DNA of 64,000 bases from a virus (IMGVR_UViG_3300033553_000338:93881-157880), one strand, 5' to 3'; shown: positions 7,545-16,130, numbered from the stretch's first letter. Program-made: numbers and translations. Notes: generated by a model not told the origin, from the letters alone.

Positions 7545-8779
7545 TGAAAGTATCATTAGTACGTATTGGAAGTAACGCCATTGTCTCTTTGGACAAAAAG
7601 AGTGTTACCTTACCGATTTCCAGTGAACTATTTTATAAGGTTCTGGAGGATAAGGTAAGAGAGTATCAACGTGATCTGGATAAGATCCTAAACGTTGGCA
7701 GTATTTCAAGATTCCTGGACAAGGTATTCCCGGATCGGGTTTCAGAACGGGTTGCGAAAGCATCTTCCCTGATGGTCAATTACCTGGTGGAGCCGGATGT
7801 AATCCTGAAAGCTGCCAATGCACAGATCCTGAAAAATTACTCAAGTGATTTCATAGTGGACTCTTCGGATAATGTGTATTACAAAAATCTTCAAGAGCCA
7901 TTCCCAAAGATTTTGGTGGATACATTGGTCGGTGTGGCTTCAGGAGATGACACTGCTTACACCATTGAGTCTCTGGTGATGTTCTGGCAAGTTCTGTCCC
8001 TGAACCCCGATAAACATATCCGGAATGGACTGTTTACCTGGCTTCTGGATAATGGATTTAGTATTACCCACGAAGGGAACATCATCTCTTACAGGGATGT
8101 AGATGAGAAATCTGCTGATGAAAATCCATTACATCAATTTCTGTTTGAGTACTTCTTAAATGCAAAGCGATGGAAAAAAAATCCAAAAAAATGCCTGATC
8201 TACAAAAAACCCGATGAAAGTTATTACTTTCGCGACATCTCCAAGCCCTCAAACAGGTATAAAAGTTTTGAGCTGTTAGGCACACTGGAGGAATTGTATG
8301 AAAAAGCCATTAAGGAATCCAAAACAATTTACACAGATCAGCGAACTGGATCCATGGATATTCTGATTGGTTCACCAGTGAAGATGAAACGTTCTAATTG
8401 TGACAACAACCAGGATAATTCGTGTTCTGCCGGCTTACACCAGAAGAGCCATAAGTACACTTACAGCTTTGGGGAAATCACGCTGACTTGTTTGGTAAGT
8501 CCTTTTCATGTTGTCGCTATCCCTATTGGGGAGCCTCAGAAGTTTAGATGTTGCCAGTACCTCCCAGTGGGCCTGACCAAAAAGATAAATGGTTCAGTTG
8601 TTCCATTCAAGTCAGGTACCTTTGAGATCAGCTACAATGGGATTGAGGATATCCAAGAGGAGCTGGAGCATGCAAAAGCTTTAGGAGTAATCTCAGAAGA
8701 GCATACCAAAGAGTCTGCCATTTCTGTACTGAATCAATACCGGGAGTACATCAAACGTTCTTCTATCGAAGTTCAGTAA
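7544..8779 (+). CDS. rIIB: rIIB-like protein
   Basis: A 411-residue protein translationally coupled to the rIIA-like gene (TAATG). It resembles phage rIIB proteins: an N-terminal segment about setting values (VSLVRIGSNAIVSLDKKSVTLP) and a central region with WLLDNGFSITHEGNIISYRDV, characteristic of this family, followed by a Cys-containing domain (SCSAGLHQKSHKYTYSFG). Its expected partner is the upstream GHKL ATPase. A copy of the TTCGTATAA motif follows directly after the stop, so the rII operon probably ends here. Confidence 0.8.
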   Translation: MKVSLVRIGSNAIVSLDKKSVTLPISSELFYKVLEDKVREYQRDLDKILNVGSISRFLDKVFPDRVSERVAKASSLMVNYLVEPDVILKAANAQILKNYSSDFIVDSSDNVYYKNLQEPFPKILVDTLVGVASGDDTAYTIESLVMFWQVLSLNPDKHIRNGLFTWLLDNGFSITHEGNIISYRDVDEKSADENPLHQFLFEYFLNAKRWKKNPKKCLIYKKPDESYYFRDISKPSNRYKSFELLGTLEELYEKAIKESKTIYTDQRTGSMDILIGSPVKMKRSNCDNNQDNSCSAGLHQKSHKYTYSFGEITLTCLVSPFHVVAIPIGEPQKFRCCQYLPVGLTKKINGSVVPFKSGTFEISYNGIEDIQEELEHAKALGVISEEHTKESAISVLNQYREYIKRSSIEVQ

Positions 8780-8788
8780 TTCGTATAA
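8780..8788 (+). promoter_or_regulatory. TTCGTATAA motif (copy 1 of 8), putative phage promoter
   Basis: TTCGTATAAT begins at the stop codon of rIIB, and TCTTAAC plus TACTTTAAA occur further downstream (about 8807-8835) with wider spacing than in other copies. The next gene starts at 8849. Confidence 0.55.
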
Positions 8789-8848
8789 TAAAACTGTATC
8801 AGCTAATCTTAACATGGATTGGCTGGTACTTTAAACACTAAAATACCG

Positions 8849-9199
8849 ATGAGTAGTAAAGAGAAAAATTCAAAAGAGGATATTATCAAGGGTAATGTTC
8901 AGATGGGCAGGTACCTGACGGGAGGGACTGGGTTATTCTGGTTACCTCAGTTCACAGAATCTTCAGGCAATGACCAATTCCTGCCCTATGAATTGAAATT
9001 CCATGAGGACATCCGGTGGATCTGGGCCGTACTGACCAAAGCATCGAATGAGGGGGTTTCTTTCCAGATCCAGAAGCACTTCTGTAAGCTGGATAGACCA
9101 GGATTTACAGTCATCTCTCGGGATGATACGAGTACTGTATTGGCCATGTGGTCCGCTTTAAAGGATTACCTGGCTTATATTGAAGTTAATAATAGATAA
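8849..9199 (+). CDS. Paralogous small-protein family ('W-h-hPVhxKI'), divergent copy
   Basis: The ATG at 8849 is chosen; an earlier TTG would lie inside the promoter-like segment. The 116-residue protein has the plan I/N-x-L-[IM] near the N-terminus, a middle stretch LPYELKFHEDIRWIWAVLTKA and a C-terminal helix (MWSALKDYLAYIE). The same plan occurs in the products at 12712, 13495 and 13855 and in small proteins often found in Bacteroidota phages. Function unknown. Confidence 0.6.
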   Translation: MSSKEKNSKEDIIKGNVQMGRYLTGGTGLFWLPQFTESSGNDQFLPYELKFHEDIRWIWAVLTKASNEGVSFQIQKHFCKLDRPGFTVISRDDTSTVLAMWSALKDYLAYIEVNNR

Positions 9200-9209
9200 A
9201 ATCAAATAT

Positions 9210-9446
9210 ATGCCTAACCCAGTAACAGACCTTCCGCTGCTTAAAAGAATGGAAGCAGACGGCCACATTGAACTCCATGCTCATACCGGAAAGAAAGTAG
9301 AAACCCTTTACGGTGCCAAGATCACTTGTTGGTACATTCAAGGCATCAAAGATGGAGGCTGGCGATTTACGTATAATCGTAAATCATACGAAGAAAAATA
9401 TGTAGATGGGAGCTTTTACCCATATCTAGTTGAATCTAAAAATTAA
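9210..9446 (+). CDS. Hypothetical protein
   Basis: 78 residues from ATG 9210 (an upstream TTG would overlap the preceding gene). Contains GAKITCWYIQGIKDGGWRF, a beta-rich aromatic stretch. Basic and soluble. No family recognised. Confidence 0.5.
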   Translation: MPNPVTDLPLLKRMEADGHIELHAHTGKKVETLYGAKITCWYIQGIKDGGWRFTYNRKSYEEKYVDGSFYPYLVESKN

Positions 9447-9451
9447 TTGCT

Positions 9452-9667
9452 ATGAGTTTATCCAAAGTAGTGTGGGAAGGTTGGACAGTTCAGCATTTCG
9501 TGGATGACCTGCAACCGACACTTGAAATGATCCAGCATAACCGTAGTTGCCACAGGCCACTAAAAACAAAAGCGGAGCTTAAAGAGTGGTGTATGGAGAA
9601 CCAGCCCTACTATAAAAAGCACATTCCAGCTGTGGTTAATCACTTTGCTAAAAAATACAATCTTTAA
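9452..9667 (+). CDS. Hypothetical protein
   Basis: 71 residues, rich in Trp, His and Lys, with a helix-turn pattern (TKAELKEWCMENQPYYKKHIP). Only 5 bases separate it from each neighbour, so it is part of a polycistronic run. Function unknown. Confidence 0.5.
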   Translation: MSLSKVVWEGWTVQHFVDDLQPTLEMIQHNRSCHRPLKTKAELKEWCMENQPYYKKHIPAVVNHFAKKYNL

Positions 9668-9671
9668 GAGT

Positions 9672-9878
9672 ATGACAAAAGAATTAAAAATAGCATTTGA
9701 AAAAATCAGGGAATACCATCCGGAAGTAACCATGGTGGTATTCAATGTGATGGGACAATGGTTCTACTCTAACGATAGTTTTGAGGCACCATCGTTTGAT
9801 GGCATGATAGATCAGGCGATACTGGAAGACGCAGCAGATTCGATTGACACACTTCCAAGCGTATACCGCTATGAATAA
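9672..9878 (+). CDS. Hypothetical protein
   Basis: 68 residues from ATG 9672. The N-terminus is charged (MTKELKIAFEKIREYHPEV), followed by a short apolar strand and an acidic C-terminus. The stop overlaps the next start. No known motif. Confidence 0.5.
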   Translation: MTKELKIAFEKIREYHPEVTMVVFNVMGQWFYSNDSFEAPSFDGMIDQAILEDAADSIDTLPSVYRYE

Positions 9879-10056
9879 TAACTCAAGACCCTCCTCTGCC
9901 GGCAGATGTCGATGCGGTCGGTACATGACGCTTGGTGAGGAGGCAATGGGAATTCGCGGGATTGGTTATGAATGTCCTAATTGCTTTCACCATAGGCATA
10001 CAACACCATTAACCAGTGAGGAATACTATGAACAGATCCGGCGTGTATTTAGGTAA
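9871..10056 (+). CDS. Small zinc-ribbon protein
   Basis: 61 residues. The pattern CRCGRYM...GYECPNCFHH supplies four Cys in CxC...CxxC spacing, typical of a zinc ribbon. Translationally coupled to the upstream gene (ATGAATAA). Possible nucleic-acid binding; no specific family. Confidence 0.55.
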   Translation: MNNNSRPSSAGRCRCGRYMTLGEEAMGIRGIGYECPNCFHHRHTTPLTSEEYYEQIRRVFR

Positions 10057-10127
10057 TTTAAAACTAAGCACAACAGCATCTATTGAATACTTTTCGAAAA
10101 TTAATTTAATCAGTAAAATCAAATACT

Positions 10128-11285
10128 TTGGAAACTTTACAACAAACAAAACAAGTATCAATCTACGGCCTGGACACAAAAGGCAACGTAAAAGTAAAAA
10201 CCTTTCATGCAGAGGATGATAAGTTTATCACTCGTTATGGCCGGTTAAGTGGTAAAATGACACCTTCGATCAAGCAGTGCCATGATAAAAACATTGGTAA
10301 AGCCAATGAGTCCCTGGCAAATGATCAGGCCATTCAAATGGTGGGTCGCGGAGTAAAGAAGGACACTGAGCAGAATGGCTATTCCATCGTTCCGGAACAC
10401 ATTGTTTTGGAAGGGGAGGGTGCTATTGCTGAGTTCTTGTTGACCAGTGTGGTTGATGATACTCCAATGCTGGCCTATCCTTACAAAAAGGAAAAGGCTG
10501 ATTACAAAAGAGGGATCCTTGCTTCCAGAAAACTGGACGGGATCCGGTGTGTTGCTATTTTCCGTAACGGAAAGCTTAAACTGCAATCACGTAAGCAAAA
10601 GCCTATTGATACCATGCCCCATATCGTAAAGGAGCTGGAACCTGTAATGAGGGCTGTTTGCGTTGCTGGTGGAATCGATGAGCTGCGGTTGGACGGTGAG
10701 TTATACAATCACGACTACCGGGATGATTTTGAGGAACTGGTAAGTGCCGTTAAGAAATACCAGCCCGGAGTCTCTGAACTTCTGCAGTACAACATATATG
10801 GCATCATTGACTTTGAGTTATGTGCCTTGGACCGTTACGGAGTTCAGAAAATGTTCTTCAACGACCTGGACACCTGTAAGGTTGTTGAGCAAATTGAAGT
10901 ATCCTCTTATGAGGAACTGATGGTACTGCATAAGCAGTGGACATCTGAGGGCTATGAAGGTGCTATGGCACTGGATGCCATGAGCTTGTATGAGCAAAAA
11001 CGATCATACAACCTGATGAAGGTTAAAGAATTCATTACCGAGGAATTTAAAATCGTTGATGTCGTTGGAATGGATGCAAGACCTGATCTGGCCATGATGG
11101 TTCTGGAAGTTCCTGAGAAAGGTACTTTCCGTGCAACTCCTAAGTGTGATGAAACCAAGAAAGCCTGGTATTTACAAAACCGAGATCAAATCATTGGTAA
11201 GCAAGGAACTGTTCAGTATTTCAGTTACACCAAATCAGGTATGCCAAGGTTGCCGGTCTTTTTGACTGTCCGTGACTACGAATAG
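10128..11285 (+). CDS. ATP-dependent DNA ligase with WGR-like N-terminal domain
   Basis: A 385-residue nucleotidyltransferase that seals nicks via a ligase-AMP intermediate. The N-terminal ~75 residues resemble a WGR-type domain (IYGLDTKGNVKVKTF...YGRLSGK). The catalytic motif I is SRKLDGIR with nucleophile Lys135; motif III-like DGELYNH has Glu191; motif IV is EGYEGAM (about 274-280); motif V is LMKVKEF (296-302). A compact OB-fold domain follows. TTG at 10128 is the only plausible start, since the first in-frame ATG (codon 44) would cut the WGR-like domain. A terminator follows the gene. Confidence 0.88.
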   Translation: METLQQTKQVSIYGLDTKGNVKVKTFHAEDDKFITRYGRLSGKMTPSIKQCHDKNIGKANESLANDQAIQMVGRGVKKDTEQNGYSIVPEHIVLEGEGAIAEFLLTSVVDDTPMLAYPYKKEKADYKRGILASRKLDGIRCVAIFRNGKLKLQSRKQKPIDTMPHIVKELEPVMRAVCVAGGIDELRLDGELYNHDYRDDFEELVSAVKKYQPGVSELLQYNIYGIIDFELCALDRYGVQKMFFNDLDTCKVVEQIEVSSYEELMVLHKQWTSEGYEGAMALDAMSLYEQKRSYNLMKVKEFITEEFKIVDVVGMDARPDLAMMVLEVPEKGTFRATPKCDETKKAWYLQNRDQIIGKQGTVQYFSYTKSGMPRLPVFLTVRDYE

Positions 11286-11295
11286 AAAACCAGAG

Positions 11296-11327
11296 ATAAA
11301 GCACCATCATTCAGGTGGTTGCTTTAT
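11296..11327 (+). terminator. Terminator after the ligase gene
   Basis: ATAAAGCA pairs with TGCTTTAT, with an inner CC/GG pair, and is followed by TTCTTTA. It lies 11 bases after the ligase stop. Confidence 0.6.
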
Positions 11328-11348
11328 TCTTTACTTAAAACCAACCAA

Positions 11349-11666
11349 ATGGAAATTGAAAAAACTCTTGTCCTGTCTACTGGACATTTAAGGGACGATG
11401 AATACAACTTACTTGAGTACTATGCATCAAAGGATTGTCTGGATATACCTTTCCGGATAATGTCGCATGAGTACGGGATTTTGATCTGCATTCTATCTTT
11501 TCAAAAAGACGATCCCACGGATATGTTGGAGGATCTTCAAACAGTGAAGGAAAACTTCCCTTCGCTTTACCCTATATTCGAATATATGCAGAGTAATGAG
11601 ATTCGGTATGTAGACTTTGATCAGGATGGCCCTGAAGAAAAAGAATTTGAATTTTTTAATTGGTAG
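11349..11666 (+). CDS. Hypothetical acidic protein
   Basis: 105 residues from ATG 11349 (AACCAACCAA leader). Strongly acidic C-terminus (DQDGPEEKEFEFF). No domain recognised. It begins a run of small acidic proteins reaching to about 14200. Confidence 0.55.
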   Translation: MEIEKTLVLSTGHLRDDEYNLLEYYASKDCLDIPFRIMSHEYGILICILSFQKDDPTDMLEDLQTVKENFPSLYPIFEYMQSNEIRYVDFDQDGPEEKEFEFFNW

Positions 11667-11668
11667 TT

Positions 11669-11911
11669 ATGAGTAAGAATAAACTAAAATATACCACTGC
11701 ATCCGGTTCGGAAGACTTTGGCTTAGAGTTCGAAAGTGATGAAGATCTTAGCTACTTCGATCTTGGTCTGGCGTACATCACGCTGCTTCACAAAGATAAA
11801 TTTGCTGCAAAGCTGTATGTGTGGTTAGACGCAGAGATGAAAGACCGCCAATATATATTATCATTAATCACACCATCACTTACCTTGATATGCTTACTAA
11901 GTTTAAAGTGA
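11669..11911 (+). CDS. Hypothetical protein
   Basis: 80 residues from ATG 11669. Acidic first half (SEDFGLEFESDEDLSYFDLG); the last 20 residues become hydrophobic (ITPSLTLICLLSL) and overlap the next gene by 22 bases. The odd hydrophobic tail may reflect an altered 3' end. Confidence 0.45.
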   Translation: MSKNKLKYTTASGSEDFGLEFESDEDLSYFDLGLAYITLLHKDKFAAKLYVWLDAEMKDRQYILSLITPSLTLICLLSLK

Positions 11912-12363
11912 CAGATTACAAGTCTTTGTCAGAGGCGTATAAAGGATGGAAGTATACTCCGGAAAATACTGGAGAGTCTTTAAATATTTGGGACATCCTT
12001 GACTTATGTGATGGTAACTTCAAATATGCTGATTTGGTGGCCTCTCGCGTGGAGTGGCAGCATCCGGCTACTTTGATTGATGAGGATCAATGCGAAGGAG
12101 AGGAAATTCCAGGAGCACCTACTATTGTAGTTTATATAATTGGAGGTTGCTTGCAGTGGGTATCTAATAATATTCCTGGACTGCGTATTGGAGTTTTGGA
12201 TGGGGATACCGAAAATTCTGATGGTAGTGATGGAGTTCACACTATCGTATTCTCGGATGGTCCGGAAGAAGTGTATTGCTATCACGGGGACGTTAACGAA
12301 TTCAATCCTGAATATGCAGAAGACCTATTTAATCAAATTTTTAAAGCTAAAGAAAATGGGTAA
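11890..12363 (+). CDS. Hypothetical acidic protein
   Basis: 157 residues from ATG 11890. Contains a beta-rich core (TIVVYIIGGCLQWVSNNIPGLRIGV) and an Asp/Ser/Gly-rich loop (DGDTENSDGSDG). Strongly acidic. Overlaps both neighbours, and the next ATG overlaps its stop (ATGGGTAA). No known family. Confidence 0.55.
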   Translation: MLTKFKVTDYKSLSEAYKGWKYTPENTGESLNIWDILDLCDGNFKYADLVASRVEWQHPATLIDEDQCEGEEIPGAPTIVVYIIGGCLQWVSNNIPGLRIGVLDGDTENSDGSDGVHTIVFSDGPEEVYCYHGDVNEFNPEYAEDLFNQIFKAKENG

Positions 12364-12709
12364 CCCAAACATTGCAGATTTTTTAGTACAAAACTGGGAA
12401 TCTGCTGTAATAGAAGCGCGTAAATACCTTGCTACAGTTGACGTTGATTTGGAAGCTATAGTAAGAAACGAATTTGATCCTGAGATTGATACTGATTACG
12501 GTGATGCAGAAGAGTACTTGGAAGATAGTTTGCTTGATATGCCAAGAATTACACTCTTTAATCAGTTCAATTATGAGTCCTACACCATCACAAAAATCAA
12601 GGATGGTCAAGTTTCTGGAATTGGTATCCTTGAAACTGATGGATTGGTAACACAGAAAGTAGAAGAACTGTCCGGGGATACCATTCTTGAAATTCTTAAA
12701 TACTTATAA
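12356..12709 (+). CDS. Hypothetical acidic protein
   Basis: 117 residues from ATG 12356, coupled to the upstream stop. Acidic, with helical N-terminal half (NWESAVIEARKYLATVDVDLEAI). No recognised motif. It lies 2 bases before the next gene. Confidence 0.55.
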   Translation: MGNPNIADFLVQNWESAVIEARKYLATVDVDLEAIVRNEFDPEIDTDYGDAEEYLEDSLLDMPRITLFNQFNYESYTITKIKDGQVSGIGILETDGLVTQKVEELSGDTILEILKYL

Positions 12710-12711
12710 AG

Positions 12712-13230
12712 ATGGAGAGCATTGTAACTGTAGACCAAGTAAAGGAAGTTTTAATATTTCTAGGGATCTATAAGGAATCTGTGGAAGAGTACGAATTGTA
12801 CCAGGTCCCTGAGTTTGAGTTTATTGAGGATACCCCAGAAGCTCAGCATTTCTATACACTGGAAGATATGAAATTTGATTCTTCCTGGGACTGGTTGATG
12901 GTACTTATTCAAAAGATTAAAGGAACAGGAGTCTATGAAGGAGTACTTGGTGATCTTAAAGATTCTTTATGGGATGGAAATTTTGATGCAACCTACCAAG
13001 AAGCAATCAAGTTCATTAAATGGTATGGGGATACCCGAATAAAAGTTGAAGACCCTAAAGAACGTCTGACTTACTCGGTAGACTACTATAATTCTGAAAA
13101 TGAGATTATCCATAAGGAGGAGATTAGTGAAGATTCAGAAGATTTGGCCAAGGAACTTTTTTTAAACTCTGGGTTTGATATTGATGATTTGGAACGGTTG
13201 GAGATATTCAGATGTAAAATATACGAATAG
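12712..13230 (+). CDS. Paralogous 'SWDWL' family protein, long form
   Basis: 172 residues. The segment SSWDWLMVLIQKIKG followed by a helix ending FIKWYGD is shared with the proteins at 13495 (TSWDLLIPVIDEI...FLKWYN) and 13855 (MSWCWLIPEVRRF). A C-terminal acidic extension of about 60 residues is specific to this copy. The family is common in Bacteroidota phages and prophages and has no assigned function. Confidence 0.6.
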   Translation: MESIVTVDQVKEVLIFLGIYKESVEEYELYQVPEFEFIEDTPEAQHFYTLEDMKFDSSWDWLMVLIQKIKGTGVYEGVLGDLKDSLWDGNFDATYQEAIKFIKWYGDTRIKVEDPKERLTYSVDYYNSENEIIHKEEISEDSEDLAKELFLNSGFDIDDLERLEIFRCKIYE

Positions 13231-13232
13231 CT

Positions 13233-13498
13233 ATGACAATAAGAGAAATTTTTGAACATCGGCTGGAAGAAGCTGGTGTTAAATATAAGCTGACTGATCT
13301 TGAAGACGGTTGGGTGCAGACTCAGGTAGTTTATGAAGAGAAAGAAAGCACTAAACAATGGAACCGTGACATCTTAGCAGTTCAAGGCCTTATTTACCAC
13401 TTCAGTAACCGGAAGTGGATTATGGGGATAAATACATGTTTATTGGGCAGAATTTGCATACCTTTCGATTTAATGAAGATAAATCAACTCACGTATGA
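13233..13498 (+). pseudogene. Small gene with a frameshift at a GGGG run
   Basis: From ATG 13233 the frame stays open past the next gene's start to 13607, but the residues after about codon 66 look non-natural. If one base were added at the G run 13424-13427, the frame would continue as DKYMFIGQNLHTFRF and stop at TGA 13496-13498, giving an ATGA overlap with the next ATG at 13495, exactly the coupling used elsewhere here. This may be a sequencing indel, a real mutation or a -1 programmed shift. The restored product (about 88 residues) has no known family. Confidence 0.55.
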
Positions 13499-13851
13499 CA
13501 CTCAGAGAAAGCACAAAACACAAGGATGTAATCAAAGAAGGGAACAATCTGATAGCTGTATTCCTAGAATGGAAAATAGAAAAACTCCCTGCCTCATTAG
13601 GGGGTAATGATGGGTGGTTTTGTGATGGGGCTTATATGTGTGAGCTAGGTTTAGAGATGTTTAATACCTCTTGGGATTTGCTAATTCCTGTCATTGACGA
13701 AATCACATCGATGAAGGAGTATTTTGAGTATAAGGATTACTCGACCGGAGTATTTTCAGAAGGTGGCATCCACATAAATACGAAGCACATCATTGAGACC
13801 TGGAAAGATGTTGTAAACTTCCTGAAATGGTATAATAAAAGAAAGGAGTAA
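13495..13851 (+). CDS. Paralogous 'SWDWL' family protein
   Basis: 118 residues. N-terminal EGNNLIAVFLEWK, central FNTSWDLLIPVIDEI and C-terminal VVNFLKWYNKRKE match the pattern of small Bacteroidota phage proteins (EGNxLIAxF ... YHxSWDWLMPVVxKI ... FIKWYN). Paralogous to 8849, 12712 and 13855. The start overlaps the restored stop of the frameshifted upstream gene (ATGA). Confidence 0.65.
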   Translation: MTLRESTKHKDVIKEGNNLIAVFLEWKIEKLPASLGGNDGWFCDGAYMCELGLEMFNTSWDLLIPVIDEITSMKEYFEYKDYSTGVFSEGGIHINTKHIIETWKDVVNFLKWYNKRKE

Positions 13852-13854
13852 ACT

Positions 13855-14202
13855 ATGGAAAAGTCAAAAATAATTGAAGGAAACTGCCTGATTGCCAGGC
13901 ACGGGGATGTACCCGAGAAAGATGGGATGTTTTACGTGCTGGAGGGTGAGTTACCCTTTGAAGAAGATGCATTGGAATACCACATGTCCTGGTGCTGGTT
14001 AATTCCCGAGGTAAGAAGGTTTCTCAATGATCTGGACTACTACAAAGTATTGACAAGACCTGCCCGTGACCTGATTTTTTCAAAGATACACAGAGCTCTG
14101 GGGGCATTGGATATTGTCCCCTTATGGAAAGAGCTGGTGGATGGTATTGAGCAATTCAATAAAGGTAAAACACAGGTTGGGACAGTATGGGATACTTTAT
14201 AG
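13855..14202 (+). CDS. Paralogous 'SWDWL' family protein
   Basis: 115 residues. IIEGNCLIARHGDVP at the N-terminus, LEYHMSWCWLIPEVRRFL in the middle, and a C-terminal helix (LWKELVDGIEQFN). Directly downstream of its paralogue at 13495 (3-bp gap), indicating tandem duplication followed by divergence. Function unknown. Confidence 0.65.
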   Translation: MEKSKIIEGNCLIARHGDVPEKDGMFYVLEGELPFEEDALEYHMSWCWLIPEVRRFLNDLDYYKVLTRPARDLIFSKIHRALGALDIVPLWKELVDGIEQFNKGKTQVGTVWDTL

Positions 14203-14387
14203 TGAAGAACAAGAAAGGAAAGCACAGTTCCCGGTCAGACTACAGAGGTAAGTTTACCTTGGAAGCTGAGGGGCTGGAAGTCCATACCCACTTTGGAAGA
14301 GAAGACTACGCAAATGCATGGGCAGGGTATTATAACAATGAATTTGGACAAGCTGAATTACGCAAACGTTTAGGATTAACACCATGA
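14187..14387 (+). CDS. Small basic protein
   Basis: 66 residues, basic at the N-terminus (VKNKKGKHSSRSDYRGKF). Overlaps the upstream gene by 16 bases and the downstream start by 4 (ATGA). Family not recognised. Confidence 0.5.
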   Translation: MGYFIVKNKKGKHSSRSDYRGKFTLEAEGLEVHTHFGREDYANAWAGYYNNEFGQAELRKRLGLTP

Positions 14388-14977
14388 AATCAATAAAAAA
14401 TTATACTGTACAAGCACAGAATTGTCATGAGTTTCCTTTAGATCATGGCACGTTGCTGCACAAGGCAATGGAGCATATCCTAAAGAAGGAATATCAAGGC
14501 CTATTTGATAATACCCTACGAGAGACAAAAGGAACCGTGGAATCCACTCAGGGAGATCTGGATACGGTTTATTCCGTTGCATCATTGTATGCTAATTTTG
14601 CGGAGGATCCCAAAAAGGCAGAAGCATTTCTGTTAAAGTGTTTTGAAAGTGTTTACCCTGATCACTTTGATATCAATTGGAAATGTACCGATCCTGACTC
14701 AAAACAATATCTACTTGAAGTCTCCCCGAAAGTTTTCAAGTTCCAGGAATGGAGACTTGTAAATCCTGACACTGAGGAGTGTGCTTTCTACTCTACTGAG
14801 ATTGACCTCAACGATTATGAAATTGAGGAGATGTGGGAAGCTGTCCGAACATTTGGGTATCCTAAAGATACTTTCAATCAATGGATGCAGGATGGATCTC
14901 AAAATGCTCTTATTGCAGAGTGTATCTTTGAATTGGATGAAGATCAAGATTATAATGAACCCTATTTAAAATTTTAA
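14384..14977 (+). CDS. Hypothetical acidic protein
   Basis: 197 residues, mainly helical and acidic, with no membrane segment or catalytic motif that I can recognise. Coupled to the upstream gene by an ATGA overlap and followed 5 bases later by the next gene. Confidence 0.55.
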   Translation: MKSIKNYTVQAQNCHEFPLDHGTLLHKAMEHILKKEYQGLFDNTLRETKGTVESTQGDLDTVYSVASLYANFAEDPKKAEAFLLKCFESVYPDHFDINWKCTDPDSKQYLLEVSPKVFKFQEWRLVNPDTEECAFYSTEIDLNDYEIEEMWEAVRTFGYPKDTFNQWMQDGSQNALIAECIFELDEDQDYNEPYLKF

Positions 14978-14982
14978 ATTTC

Positions 14983-15363
14983 ATGAAAAAAGCTATCGAC
15001 AAATTGGATGACCCTAAGCTGTACAAAGGGTTACACACCAGCACATTAATCAAGTCTTGTCAGGATTATAAGGATGCCCAGGGAGAGGCTGATCGTTGCT
15101 TCCTAATTACCACAAAGTATCTGAGATCCCTTAACATTGACTTCATTGAAGCCTTTGGGAGTAATTACTCTAAGCTGGTTCAGGTGAAGGATCCGATGGG
15201 TACCGAAAGTGAAGAAACTTATTACGTCACCGGGATCTCCGGGGGTGCGTTTCAACTTCAGTCAAAGGAAGATCCCAGTGATACCCCTACCAGAAGGATC
15301 CTTATGGATGAAGGCTTACTTCTTGAGGTTTTTGAGTTGGTAATCCAAACACGGTCAAAGTAA
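14983..15363 (+). CDS. Hypothetical protein
   Basis: 126 residues. Charged helices first, then a beta-rich segment (EETYYVTGISGGAFQLQS) reminiscent of a small barrel. The stop overlaps the start of the exonuclease gene (TAATG), so a joint function with DNA processing is possible. Not recognised. Confidence 0.55.
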   Translation: MKKAIDKLDDPKLYKGLHTSTLIKSCQDYKDAQGEADRCFLITTKYLRSLNIDFIEAFGSNYSKLVQVKDPMGTESEETYYVTGISGGAFQLQSKEDPSDTPTRRILMDEGLLLEVFELVIQTRSK

Positions 15364-16130
15364 TGGAAAGACCATTAGTTATATTTGACTTGGAAACCAC
15401 AGGTACGGATATCTCTGAGGACCGGATTGTCCAGATTGGGGTGATTAAGGTTAACACCGATGGTACAACAATCTCCAAGAAAAGCCTGGTCAATCCAGGA
15501 AGAGCAATTCCCAAGGAAGCCACGGAAGTTCATAAAATCACTGATGCTATGGTGTATGAAGCTCCAAAGTTTAAGCAGATTTCCAGTAGTTTTCATGCCT
15601 TTATCCAAGACTGTGATGTTGCTGGGTACAACTCCAACCAATTTGACGTTCCCCTGCTGATGGAGGAGTTTGAACGGGTGGGCATTACCTGGGATCTTTC
15701 AAAGGTTTCTCTGGTAGATGTTCTGGAGATTGAGCGCAAACTGAACAGCCATAAGCTTGGGGAAACCTATAAGCGGTACACAGGTAAGGAGTTGGAAGGA
15801 GCACACGATGCTTTAGCTGATGTTGCAGCTACCCGGGATATCCTGGTACACCAGATCCTTGAAATTCGGAAACTTCTTAAAAAGAATAGTCTCTCCCTGG
15901 TAGAACTTACTAATTTTATCCAAGCAGATGGTCCCAGGAAATTCGACCTGGCCGGTAAGATGATTATTGATGAAGGGGGAGTTGTCCGATGGACATTCGG
16001 AAAATACAAAGGAAAGAATATCAAGACTTACCCGGACTACGCAAAATGGTTCTTGTCAGGAAGTTTTCCAACAGAATCTAAAGCGAAGCTTAAAGAACAT
16101 TTTTCTACGGGTGCTCTAAAGTTGATTTAA
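15363..16130 (+). CDS. DnaQ-like 3'-5' exonuclease with C-terminal DUF3820-like domain
   Basis: 255 residues. The first ~170 form a DEDDh exonuclease: motif I FDLETTG (Asp9, Glu11), motif II GYNSNQFDVPLL, motif III HDALADVAATRD with His about 5 residues before the catalytic Asp. It removes nucleotides from 3' ends, as a proofreading or repair enzyme. The C-terminal ~50 residues (WTFGKYKGKNIKTYPDYAKWFL) form a small FGKYKGK domain also seen attached to nucleases. The start overlaps the previous stop. A promoter-like motif begins right after its stop. Confidence 0.85.
   Translation: MERPLVIFDLETTGTDISEDRIVQIGVIKVNTDGTTISKKSLVNPGRAIPKEATEVHKITDAMVYEAPKFKQISSSFHAFIQDCDVAGYNSNQFDVPLLMEEFERVGITWDLSKVSLVDVLEIERKLNSHKLGETYKRYTGKELEGAHDALADVAATRDILVHQILEIRKLLKKNSLSLVELTNFIQADGPRKFDLAGKMIIDEGGVVRWTFGKYKGKNIKTYPDYAKWFLSGSFPTESKAKLKEHFSTGALKLI

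Noticed and set aside
10016-10219. 67-residue + strand frame before the ligase
   Set aside because: It overlaps the ligase start in another frame and has a Lys/Ser-rich random-like product; the WGR-like ligase N-terminus is better supported.
12140-12355. N-terminal extension of the gene at 12356 (start at 12140)
   Set aside because: It lies entirely inside the preceding gene and the ATG at 12356 shows the usual start/stop overlap.
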